Assembly (NCBI GenBank): GCA_900766645.1
Contig: CAAFWD010000194.1
Coordinates: forward strand, 1-11,952
Source: an uncultured Cetobacterium sp.
Lineage (GTDB): Bacteria > Fusobacteriota > Fusobacteriia > Fusobacteriales > Fusobacteriaceae
Direction: 5' to 3'
Length of the DNA: 11,952 nt
Positions 1 through 6,368 of the stretch are shown piece by piece (the stretch's first letter is position 1; the number at the start of each line of letters is the position of its first letter). Position numbers and translations under genes: made by a program. The notes below the pieces were generated by a model that saw only the letters and a program-made list of their open reading frames with translations, was not told where the DNA came from and searched no databases.

Positions 1-630
1 GATGAAATCGGTGATATGCCCCTATACATGCAGATAAAACTTTTAAGGGTTTTACAAGAAAGAAAAATTATTAGAATTGGTTCTAATCAATTAGTTGATA
101 TAGATGTTAGAATTATTGCTGCAACAAACCAAAATTTAGAAAAATTAGTTGAAGAAGGAAGCTTTCGAAAAGATCTTTTTTATCGTCTAAATGTTGTTCC
201 TATTGAAGTTCCACCACTTAGAAAAAGAACAAGCGATATAAATATTTTTGCTGAATATTTCGCTGAAAAATATGCTAAACTTTTTAATAAGAAATTTTTA
301 CATATTTCAGATGAAGTTCTAAATATTTTCGAAATATATCAATGGCCAGGAAATGTAAGAGAACTAGAAAATACTATTGAGTACGCTATTAATTTAATGG
401 GTGATAATGGAATTATTAAAAGTTCACATCTACCGAAAAAACTTTTTTCCAATGACCACAATAAAAAAACTTTTCAAGAAAGAACTCTAAAAAGTATGGA
501 AATAGAGATGATCACATCTCTTTTAAATGAATATGGCTCATCTACAGATAATAAAAAGAAAATAGCTAAAATATTGGGAATTGGTATTGCAACTTTATAT
601 CGTAAAATTGACCAATATAATATCAAATAA
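1..630 (+). CDS. Sigma-54-dependent transcriptional activator, C-terminal part (5' truncated by window edge)
   Basis: An enhancer-binding protein that uses ATP hydrolysis to open promoters bound by RpoN (sigma-54) polymerase. The reading frame is open from base 1, so the gene starts upstream; 209 residues are visible. The first visible residues, DEIGDMP, are the Walker B segment of the AAA+ domain. AATNQNL (about 40-46) is the sensor I region, FRKDLFYRLN (about 55-64) carries the arginine-finger region, and WPGNVREL (about 115-122) is the sensor II motif. The end (about 165-209) is a Fis-type helix-turn-helix containing KKIAKILGIGIATLYRKI. The Walker A loop, the GAFTGA sigma-54 contact loop and the N-terminal sensory domain lie outside the window, so the signal and targets cannot be told. 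The stop at 628-630 is followed by a hairpin shared with the convergent repressor gene. The family call is sure; the specific regulator is unknown. Confidence 0.95.
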   Translation, partial: DEIGDMPLYMQIKLLRVLQERKIIRIGSNQLVDIDVRIIAATNQNLEKLVEEGSFRKDLFYRLNVVPIEVPPLRKRTSDINIFAEYFAEKYAKLFNKKFLHISDEVLNIFEIYQWPGNVRELENTIEYAINLMGDNGIIKSSHLPKKLFSNDHNKKTFQERTLKSMEIEMITSLLNEYGSSTDNKKKIAKILGIGIATLYRKIDQYNIK

Positions 631-634
631 AAAA

Positions 635-654
635 GGAAGCATTTTAATGCTTCC
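635..654. terminator. Hairpin terminator shared by convergent genes
   Basis: Perfect 8-bp stem GGAAGCAT / ATGCTTCC with a TTTA loop. Read on the minus strand it is followed by six Ts (opposite 629-634), a good intrinsic terminator for the S24 repressor gene, whose stop codon (644-646) lies in the loop and stem. On the plus strand the following T tract is weaker (TTCTACTTT), so termination of the sigma-54 activator may be less efficient. Confidence 0.8.
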
Positions 655-1330
655 TTCTACTTTCAATTACTACTCCATGACAAATTACATACTCTAATTC
701 ATCCTCTTCTATTATAATATCTTTATATAACTTTTTATCTATATTATCTGAAATTAATTTTATTCTATTTTTTTCAAATTTTACTCTTTTTACATATGTT
801 TGATCATGATAAGTTAACACACACACTTTTCCTTGTAAATAATCTTTATCATTTGTTTTAGGATCTATTATAACCAAATCACCATCAGATAGCGTTGGAA
901 ACATTGAGTCTCCACTAACTTCAACTAAAAATGAATTTTTAGATAACCCTGATTTAGGAATTGAACTCACAACTTCCATTTGAGAATTCTCTTCAAAATT
1001 TATATATCCTGTCCCTGCTGCCGCTTTTCCAATTAATGGCAAACTCACTATCTCCGCTGTTGTTTTATCCTCCACTTCATCAAGTTTTCTTTTTATAAGA
1101 TCTGGGGATCTATCATAAGCTACTATATATCTTAAATACTCTTTTTCTTTATCATTCTTTATAAATTTTTCTATAAATTTCTCTAAAAAATCATCCTTTG
1201 GAATTCTTATACCTTTTCTGTAGTGTCCAACAACTGATAGAGAGGCTTCAGTTTGACTAGAGATAAAATCCAATGTATAACTTTTTTCTTTCATAAATTT
1301 TTCTAAATAATTACCGAATTTTGTTTTCAC
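644..1330 (-). CDS. S24 family (LexA/CI-like) self-cleaving repressor with N-terminal HTH
   Basis: A 228-residue DNA-binding repressor expected to be inactivated by autocleavage. Residues about 15-45 look like an XRE-type helix-turn-helix (TLDFISSQTEASLSVVGHYRKG). Residues about 95-225 form a peptidase S24 domain: the likely scissile bond is Ala105-Gly106 in GKAAAGTG, the catalytic serine is Ser142 in SGDSMFPTL, and the general-base lysine is Lys181 in TYVKRV. All three needed elements are present, so cleavage should work. In this family cleavage is classically triggered by RecA filaments after DNA damage; that this one responds to damage is inference. The start is GTG (1328-1330), supported by AGGAGG at 1336-1341, five bases away. 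The gene is divergent from a two-gene unit, and dyads in the shared gap suggest it represses itself and its neighbours. It could be the host's LexA equivalent or a domesticated phage repressor; no other phage genes are nearby. Confidence 0.93.
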   Translation of the reverse strand: MKTKFGNYLEKFMKEKSYTLDFISSQTEASLSVVGHYRKGIRIPKDDFLEKFIEKFIKNDKEKEYLRYIVAYDRSPDLIKRKLDEVEDKTTAEIVSLPLIGKAAAGTGYINFEENSQMEVVSSIPKSGLSKNSFLVEVSGDSMFPTLSDGDLVIIDPKTNDKDYLQGKVCVLTYHDQTYVKRVKFEKNRIKLISDNIDKKLYKDIIIEEDELEYVICHGVVIESRRKH

Positions 1331-1355
1331 TGGGTCCTCCTATACTATTTTCCGT

Positions 1356-1384
1356 ATTATACTATTTTTCTACAAAAATGTAAA
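1356..1384 (-). promoter_or_regulatory. Promoter of the S24 repressor gene
   Basis: On the minus strand, TTTACA (opposite 1379-1384) is spaced 17 bases from TATAAT (opposite 1356-1361), a near-consensus housekeeping promoter. Transcription would start near 1349 and read a short leader into the AGGAGG site. The -35 overlaps the TACA-N4-TGTA dyad at 1371-1382, as expected for an autorepressed gene. Confidence 0.7.
1371..1382. promoter_or_regulatory. Candidate repressor operator O1 (TACA-N4-TGTA)
   Basis: TACAAAAATGTA is an inverted repeat TACA / TGTA with a 4-base centre, preceded by TTTC. The same pattern with the same TTTC prefix recurs at 1463-1474, and I found no other copy in intergenic DNA of the window. 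It overlaps the -35 box of the repressor's own promoter. Assignment to the S24 protein is inference from position and repetition. Confidence 0.5.
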
Positions 1385-1391
1385 AAAATAT

Positions 1392-1420
1392 TTGATTTTT
1401 TTTTAGGAAAAGAGTATAAT
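1392..1420 (+). promoter_or_regulatory. Promoter of the 43-aa / 226-aa unit
   Basis: TTGATT (1392-1397) and TATAAT (1415-1420) are separated by exactly 17 bases. Transcription would start near 1427 and read through dyad O2 at 1463-1474, about 36 bases downstream. A second, weaker possibility is TTAACT (1449-1454), 18 bases, TATAAT (1473-1478), whose -10 box overlaps O2. Confidence 0.65.
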
Positions 1421-1462
1421 TACAATAAATTTATGAGTTTATATTTTTTTAACTATTCTTTC

Positions 1463-1474
1463 TACAAATTTGTA
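1463..1474. promoter_or_regulatory. Candidate repressor operator O2 (perfect palindrome)
   Basis: TACAAATTTGTA is a perfect 12-bp palindrome of the form TACA-N4-TGTA, preceded by TTTC like O1. It lies between the main plus-strand promoter and the ribosome binding site of the small gene and touches a second possible -10 box (1473-1478), so a bound repressor could block transcription. The binding protein is inferred, not shown. Confidence 0.5.
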
Positions 1475-1499
1475 TAATTAATGTTTTAAGGGAGGAAAA

Positions 1500-1631
1500 A
1501 TGAAATTTAAAAGAATTTCTAATAATTTTTGGAAAGTTGAATCTATGGGAATTGTTGTTTTTGGAACTTGGGATGAATGTCAAAAGAAAATTGAAAAAAT
1601 AAATCATAAATATAACTCTTTAAAAAACTAA
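1500..1631 (+). CDS. Small 43-residue protein of unknown function, divergent from the S24 repressor
   Basis: A short open frame with good initiation signals: ATG at 1500, preceded by AAGGGAGG (1488-1495), and a TAA stop at 1629-1631. The product is basic and carries two tryptophans (W11, W24) and one cysteine (C27). The pattern FWKVESMGIVVFGTWDE followed by the charged helix CQKKIEKINHKYNSL suggests two short strands and a helix. No signal peptide or membrane segment is visible. It is the first gene downstream of the promoter and O2 dyad and lies 63 bases before the 226-residue gene with no terminator between, so the two are probably co-transcribed and controlled by the repressor. I do not recognise a family. 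Small genes opposite S24 repressors are sometimes antirepressors or damage-induced effectors; here that is speculation. Confidence 0.7.
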   Translation: MKFKRISNNFWKVESMGIVVFGTWDECQKKIEKINHKYNSLKN

Positions 1632-1694
1632 TAACCTAGAGATTATATTTTTTTTATTGTATAATGATAAAAGAATATAAATTTGGAGGTTTTT

Positions 1695-2375
1695 ATGAAA
1701 TTTGGTACAAATATTTTATTTGATATAGAGTCTACAGATGAAAATATAAAATTAATTGTTAAAAATTATCCTAAGGATATTAATATTTCTGCTTTGGACT
1801 TTGGAAAAGCTCTTGCTCAAAGATCTATGGAAGGATATTCCCCTAACCCTGAGGAAGAAATTGATGTTATTTCTGGAATTAAAGATGAGATTACTACTGG
1901 AGAAGATATCACTTTTATATATAAAAATGGAGATATTCCCTCTACGATAATTTTAGGTGGGGTTTTAGCTGAAAAATTATTAAAAGAAGCTTCAATAGCC
2001 TATCCAATTGAAATTGGAGGTATTAATTCAGCTGAAAAAAATGATGCATATATAAGAGTCGCAATTCAAAAAATGATACTAACAAATGACTCAATGGGAA
2101 GTAGTTTAGAAATAAAAATTCCTCATTCAATAGATATTGAAAAATATAAAAAGAATTTTGCCTATATGGCTTTAGCCCTTATTCCTGAAATTCAAGGTAT
2201 TCAATTTGGTATTGGATGTAGTGTTTCTAAAAAAGTAGCATCAAATATGATTCCCTTGCTAAATAGAGTTGAAGTATCTTTAGCTCCACATAAAAAGCGG
2301 ATCATCCCTTCTTTAGCTAATGTTTATAGTATAGTCTTTAAATCGATTTCTGATATTATCTTAATAAATATATAA
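1695..2375 (+). CDS. Unknown 226-residue cytoplasmic protein
   Basis: I do not recognise this protein. It has no signal peptide or convincing membrane helix; its only hydrophobic stretch (about 155-175) contains charged residues. It reads as a soluble alpha/beta protein, with an acidic N-terminal half (for example PNPEEEIDVISGIKDE) and a more basic C-terminal third (APHKKRI). No catalytic motif stands out. The start is set at ATG 1695 because GGAGG (1685-1689) sits six bases before it; an upstream in-frame TTG at 1683 would place the start inside that ribosome binding site. A TATAAT at 1660-1665 might be a private -10 box but has no good -35. It probably belongs to one unit with the 43-residue gene, ending at the strong hairpin right after its stop, and so is likely under S24 repressor control. 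The function is unknown. Confidence 0.8.
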   Translation: MKFGTNILFDIESTDENIKLIVKNYPKDINISALDFGKALAQRSMEGYSPNPEEEIDVISGIKDEITTGEDITFIYKNGDIPSTIILGGVLAEKLLKEASIAYPIEIGGINSAEKNDAYIRVAIQKMILTNDSMGSSLEIKIPHSIDIEKYKKNFAYMALALIPEIQGIQFGIGCSVSKKVASNMIPLLNRVEVSLAPHKKRIIPSLANVYSIVFKSISDIILINI

Positions 2376-2399
2376 TGGAGCCTTTCGGCTCCATTTTTT
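2376..2399 (+). terminator. Intrinsic terminator after the 226-aa gene
   Basis: TGGAGCC-TTTC-GGCTCCA stem (2376-2393) followed directly by six Ts (2394-2399). It starts one base after the TAA stop at 2373-2375. It also lies just beyond the stop of the convergent 124-residue gene (2398-2400); read on the minus strand the tract after the stem is AT-rich but not a pure T run, so it is a weaker terminator that way. Confidence 0.9.
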
Positions 2400-2772
2400 A
2401 ATGAATTATTTTTTTACCATTAGTTTTATCAAGATCATTTTTTTGATGAATAATTCTATTTATGGCCATATCTGCATACTTAGTTATTACTGCAACCATA
2501 TCTGAATATTCAACTAAATTTCTGTAATAAGGACTATCATCTATTTTAGAAGATACTTTAAATTTTATTTCAGAATTTTTATCTATTTCAAAATCTCCAT
2601 CATATTCTCTATAAATAGGATTTAAATTTGGTTCCGCCTCCTTCACTAAATTCGCTACAACCATAGAAAAAATTTTTTTAGTTTCTTCTATGCTCTCACT
2701 GTGAGCTATTTTTATTTTATAATCTCCCCAGTATTTATAATCTAACTCTGTAAACGATTTTTTATATCCCAT
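2398..2772 (-). CDS. Unknown 124-residue protein downstream of a MATE gene
   Basis: A small, charged, probably cytoplasmic protein with no signal peptide, membrane helix or recognised motif. It has several aromatic residues near the N-terminus (FTELDYKYWGDYKIKIAHS), an amphipathic helix around 29-45 (ETKKIFSMVVANLVKEAE), a strand-like EIKFKVSS at about 69-76 and a C-terminal helix (MVAVITKYADMAINRIIHQK). ATG 2770-2772 is supported by AGGAGG at 2779-2784, six bases away. It follows the MATE gene on the same strand after a 51-base AT-only gap with no terminator, so co-transcription is likely although I see no functional link. I do not recognise a family. The coding call rests on the ribosome binding site, the clean stop at a shared terminator and the ordinary composition. 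Confidence 0.75.
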   Translation of the reverse strand: MGYKKSFTELDYKYWGDYKIKIAHSESIEETKKIFSMVVANLVKEAEPNLNPIYREYDGDFEIDKNSEIKFKVSSKIDDSPYYRNLVEYSDMVAVITKYADMAINRIIHQKNDLDKTNGKKIIH

Positions 2773-2823
2773 GTTTTACCTCCTAAATATATATTTTAGT
2801 TAGTTAATATTTTCTACTAAATT

Positions 2824-4161
2824 TTAAACTATTTCCTTTTTTATTTTCTCTTTTTTATATGCATATAAAAGATATAAACTCATTATTATAGCTGCTGTCC
2901 AATTTATTCCCAAAATTCCAATCCAAATTCCTGTTATTCCATTAAATATTTTTATTGAAATTGGAAAACATAGTATTGGCATTAAAAATTGTCTATATAT
3001 TCCAACAAAAATAGAAAATTTTGGATATTTTAATCCTCTTAATACCGCTTCTGCTATATTTAAAATAACATATGAGTTAAATACAAATATTTCTACCCTA
3101 AAATATCCCATTCCATATTTTAAAACATCTACATCCTTTGTAAAAATAGAATACAAATACGGTACTAAAGGCAAAATTACCACCATCCCTGAAGTCATTA
3201 TTATCAATCCATATTTTAAAGTTTTAAAATAAGTATCTTTAACTCTTTCAAGGTTTTTTGCACCAAAATTTTGTCCTGCTATACTTAGTGCCGCACTATT
3301 TAATCCAATTGCAGGCAATAAAACTAATTGCTCTATCCTCATCGCTATTCCGTAAGCAGCAATAGCTTTTTCTCCACCTTCTTGATTAACATAAAAATTT
3401 ATTACAAATATACCTAAAGCTATTGTCATCATACTAAAACTAGAAGGTATTCCTTGTTCTAAAATCCCTATTATATTTTTTATATTTGGTTTTTTCAACT
3501 TATAACTTCTCTTACATATCAGCATTGAGTCTTTCACTTTTAAATATAAATATATATTTCCTACTATTTGAATCAAAACTGTTGCTATTGCAACTCCATC
3601 TGTGGTCATACCTAAAACAAAAATAAAAAAAGGATCTAAAATTATATTTATTAAAACACCCACTATTAAAAAATTTCTATACGTTTTAGTGTTTCCTTGA
3701 GCTACTAAAATACCATTTAAAATCATATTTATAACAAAAAATATCGATCCTAAAAAAATCCATTTTGTATAGTTAACTCCATATAATAAAACACTTCCTT
3801 CCGCTCCCATAAATTTAAAGAAAGTTTCATCATATTTTAATCCTAAAATAGTAATTATTATACCAACTATAAAAGATAAGGTTATAGAATCCATTGCTAA
3901 ATAGAATCCTTTTTCATAGTCTCTTTCTCCTATCAAATTAGAAATTAATGCACTTACTCCCATTCCTATTCCTGATCCTATAGAAATTAAAATAAAAAAT
4001 ACAGGAAAAGATAATGACAGTCCTGCTAAAGCTTCAACACCAATATAACCTATATAAAAATTATCTATAATATTAAATAGTGTATTAAAGAAAAAACCTA
4101 TGCTTGATGGTACTGCAATCTTTCTTATAAGAGTACCAAGATCTCCTTTTGTTAGATCCAT
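2824..4161 (-). CDS. MATE family efflux transporter (intact)
   Basis: A 445-residue inner-membrane antiporter of the multidrug and toxic compound extrusion family, which exports cationic drugs or metabolites in exchange for Na+ or H+. The full family length is present, with about 12 hydrophobic helices in two related halves. The N-terminus LIRKIAVPSSIGFFFNTLFNIIDNFYIG is the typical first-helix signature, and AQGNTK near 185 in the first half corresponds to RGLKYPK in the second, reflecting the internal duplication. ATG 4159-4161 has AGGAGG at 4167-4172. Substrate and coupling ion cannot be told from sequence. It is separate from the second, broken MATE gene at 5022-6368 and is not a recent copy of it, since the sequences differ widely. 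No clear promoter was found in the 122-base gap to the divergent acetyltransferase gene. Confidence 0.93.
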   Translation of the reverse strand: MDLTKGDLGTLIRKIAVPSSIGFFFNTLFNIIDNFYIGYIGVEALAGLSLSFPVFFILISIGSGIGMGVSALISNLIGERDYEKGFYLAMDSITLSFIVGIIITILGLKYDETFFKFMGAEGSVLLYGVNYTKWIFLGSIFFVINMILNGILVAQGNTKTYRNFLIVGVLINIILDPFFIFVLGMTTDGVAIATVLIQIVGNIYLYLKVKDSMLICKRSYKLKKPNIKNIIGILEQGIPSSFSMMTIALGIFVINFYVNQEGGEKAIAAYGIAMRIEQLVLLPAIGLNSAALSIAGQNFGAKNLERVKDTYFKTLKYGLIIMTSGMVVILPLVPYLYSIFTKDVDVLKYGMGYFRVEIFVFNSYVILNIAEAVLRGLKYPKFSIFVGIYRQFLMPILCFPISIKIFNGITGIWIGILGINWTAAIIMSLYLLYAYKKEKIKKEIV

Positions 4162-4283
4162 ATCAACCTCCTATTATAAACTATGTAATAATTTTCATTA
4201 ATTATTTTTTTTTCCTTTATTTTTTAAAATTTTAAAAGTTTTTTAATTTTTTGTCGTAAAACATATAAAAAAGGAGGTATAAT

Positions 4284-4559
4284 ATGGAAATATTACATGA
4301 TCAAAATAAGAATAAATTTTATTTAAAAGATTCTGAGGAAATAGGTTACTTAGTTTATTCATACATGGACCGAAATAAAATATCATTGGATTCCACATGG
4401 ATTGAAGAAGAATATAGAGGTGAAAATTTAGGCTCTCTTCTTGTAGAGGCTCTTGTTACATTTTCAAGAGAAAATAATATAAAAATAGTTCCTGTCTGTT
4501 CTTTTGCAAAGAAAATTTTTAATGAAAATCTATCTGAATATAAAGATGTATTAAAATAA
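4284..4559 (+). CDS. Small GNAT-fold N-acetyltransferase (COG2388 / YidJ-like)
   Basis: A 91-residue minimal GNAT domain of the COG2388 type, much shorter than ordinary GNAT enzymes. The acetyl-CoA pyrophosphate loop is visible as YRGENLGSLL (44-53), preceded by the conserved STWIEEE strand, and the family's PVCSFAKKIF (70-79) follows with the terminal EYKDVL. These three blocks in order are characteristic. Known relatives bind acetyl-CoA but the acceptor is not established, so the product is best called a putative acetyltransferase. ATG 4284 follows AAGGAGG (4271-4277) with a six-base gap. It is a single-gene unit, divergent from the MATE gene and ending at a hairpin shared with the convergent YbaK gene. 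I saw no convincing -35/-10 pair in the very A/T-rich stretch upstream. Confidence 0.9.
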   Translation: MEILHDQNKNKFYLKDSEEIGYLVYSYMDRNKISLDSTWIEEEYRGENLGSLLVEALVTFSRENNIKIVPVCSFAKKIFNENLSEYKDVLK

Positions 4560-4582
4560 GGTACTACTTAATGTAGTACCTT
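4558..4582. terminator. Bidirectional terminator between GNAT and YbaK genes
   Basis: Perfect 10-bp stem AAGGTACTAC / GTAGTACCTT with a TTAAT loop; A-rich on the left and TTATTTT on the right, so it can terminate both strands. It overlaps the last two bases of the GNAT stop codon and lies four bases from the stop of the convergent YbaK gene. Confidence 0.88.
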
Positions 4583-4585
4583 ATT

Positions 4586-5062
4586 TTATATTATTATATT
4601 TTCTACTTGCATGTTTAAAACCTTTATTAAATCTAACGGATTTAACTTTATTTGAACTCCTCTTTGGCCACCGCTTATAACTATATAATCTTTGTCCAAG
4701 CAACTTTTATGAATAAATGTCTTATGTTTTTTCTTTATTCCTATTGGGGAACACCCCCCTCTTATATATCCTGTTCTTTCTTGAAGTTTTTTCATTTCTA
4801 GCATATCTAATTTCTTTGTTTTTATTATTTTTGCCAATTCCTTTAAATTAATCTCATCACTTCCTGGAATACATGCAATAAATAATTCATCCTTCTCATT
4901 CACTAAAGCAAGAGTTTTAAATACTTTTGTAATATCTTCTCCTGTTTTTGCTGACACTGAAACAGCTCCTAAGTAATTTTCATCTACTTCATATTGTAAA
5001 GCTTCATATTCTATTTTATTTTTATCTAATTCTCTCATCGCATTTGTTTTTTTTATTCCCAT
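4586..5062 (-). CDS. ybaK: YbaK/EbsC family Cys-tRNA(Pro)-type deacylase
   Basis: A 158-residue trans-editing enzyme that hydrolyses mischarged aminoacyl-tRNA, in characterised relatives Cys-tRNA(Pro) made by prolyl-tRNA synthetase. The whole domain is present: the conserved lysine in KVFKTL (Lys49), LKELAKIIKTKKLDM, TGYIRGGCSPIGIKKK (the GGxSP-type loop, here GGCSP) and the terminal SGGQRGVQIKLNPLDLI. ATG 5060-5062 is chosen because GGAGAG (5067-5072) precedes it; a TTG four codons upstream lies within that site. The first 41 bases overlap the 3' end of the MATE gene, so translation is likely coupled to it. Coupling matters because the MATE frame is broken upstream by UGA, though a fragment starting later might still carry ribosomes through. 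The subfamily (YbaK versus ProX or another editing specificity) is inferred from length and motifs. Confidence 0.9.
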   Translation of the reverse strand: MGIKKTNAMRELDKNKIEYEALQYEVDENYLGAVSVSAKTGEDITKVFKTLALVNEKDELFIACIPGSDEINLKELAKIIKTKKLDMLEMKKLQERTGYIRGGCSPIGIKKKHKTFIHKSCLDKDYIVISGGQRGVQIKLNPLDLIKVLNMQVENIII

Positions 5063-6368
5063 AATTCTCTCCAACTCTAAATTTATATAAAAATATTAAC
5101 GCTAAAATTAAAGTCAATAACTCAGCACTTGGAACTGTTAACCACAATCCAACTTCACCAAATATTTTTGGTAAAATATATAAAAATACAAAAATTAAAA
5201 TTATGCCCCTTAGTGCTGTAATAATTGTTGCTTGCTTAACTTTTTTTATCGCTGTGAAATATCCTGCTGAAACTATATTTAACCCACTTATCAAGTATGA
5301 TAAACTATATAAAAATAATGCCGATTTAGTCAATAATACCACATTTTCATCCTCTATAAATGAGTGAATTATATTTTCTGAAAAAATATTTATAACAGAA
5401 TAAAACAAGAACCCTGTTATTAATACTATTAAAATTGCTATTCTAAATATTTTTTTTATGCTCACAAAATCCTTTTTCCCTAAATTAAAACTCACTATTG
5501 GTTGAAGCCCTTGATTGAATCCTATCATAGCCATTGTCACAAAAGTTGTTATATAACTTATTATTCCAAAAGCAGTTACACCATTGCTCCCCATAAATTT
5601 TAATATTGAGATATTAAATAAATATATTGAGATTCCAGTTGATACTTCAGCTAAAAATTCTGAAATACCTGTGTATATAATTTTTAAACTATTTTTAATA
5701 ATATTATCTATTTTTATAAATTTTATTTTTTTAGATTTTTTCAATATATAAATTAAAAGAATACTAGATGTTGTTATCTGAGAGATTCCAGTGGCAAAAG
5801 CTGCTCCTTTTATTCCTAATGAAAATATAACTATTAAAATATAATCCATTATCACATTCATTACTCCACCTGTTATAACACTAATCATTGGAAAAATTGG
5901 ATTTCCATCTAATCTTATATATACTTCCATAGCATAGCCACTCATAAAGCATACAGCAAATAATATAACCGTTGTTAGATAATCTTTTGTATAATTAAAC
6001 AGTTCATTTTCTCCACCTAGAAACCTTACTATCTCATCTGAAAAAAATAATACAGCAGATGTGGTCAAAATTCCAAAAATTAATAAAATAGCCATTGCTG
6101 TTGTAAAAATTTTATTTCCTTCTGTTCAGTCTTCAGCACCAAATTTTATTGCCATTAGTGTTGAACTTCCTATAGCAACCATAATTCCTACTGCAAATAT
6201 AAAATTTATTAGTGGCATTGTTAAGTTTACACCTGCTAGTCCCTCAGCACCTACATATCTTCCTATAAAAATACCGTCTACCATTGTATATAATGAATAT
6301 ATCCACATTGCAAAAACTGATGGAATACTATACCTAAAAAATAGTTTTAACATATTCTTTTCTTTCAC
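5022..6368 (-). pseudogene. MATE family efflux transporter (MepA-like) interrupted by in-frame UGA at codon 81
   Basis: Two open stretches, 6368-6126 (80 codons, then UGA at 6126-6128) and 6125-5022, lie in the same frame and together encode one MATE protein of usual length (448 codons excluding the terminal stop). The first part has the N-terminal signature (YSIPSVFAMWIYSLYTMVDGIFIGRYVG); after the UGA the family sequence continues without a gap (TEGNKIFTTAM...), so this is one base substitution, not a frameshift. The start is GTG 6366-6368 with AGGAG at 6376-6380. The first in-frame ATG after the stop (6093-6095) lacks a nearby ribosome binding site, so restart there is doubtful. The 5' end overlaps eutH by 35 bases and the 3' end overlaps ybaK by 41. 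Most likely a recent nonsense mutation or a consensus error. If intact in life, it would be a Na+/H+-driven exporter of cationic compounds. Confidence 0.85.

Noticed and set aside
1683..1694. TTG start four codons upstream of the 226-residue protein
   Set aside because: That TTG overlaps the GGAGG ribosome binding site; ATG 1695 is correctly spaced from it.
644..2375. Prophage or genomic island around the S24 repressor
   Set aside because: No integrase, terminase, structural gene, tRNA or attachment repeat is visible, and base composition matches the neighbours; a domesticated remnant remains possible.
6126..6128. UGA in the MATE gene as selenocysteine
   Set aside because: No hairpin resembling a bacterial SECIS follows the UGA, MATE proteins have no known selenocysteine or conserved cysteine at this place, and the downstream bases are mostly A/T.
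6126..6128. UGA read as tryptophan under an altered genetic code
   Set aside because: The other genes use TGG for tryptophan and none has an internal UGA, so the standard code applies.
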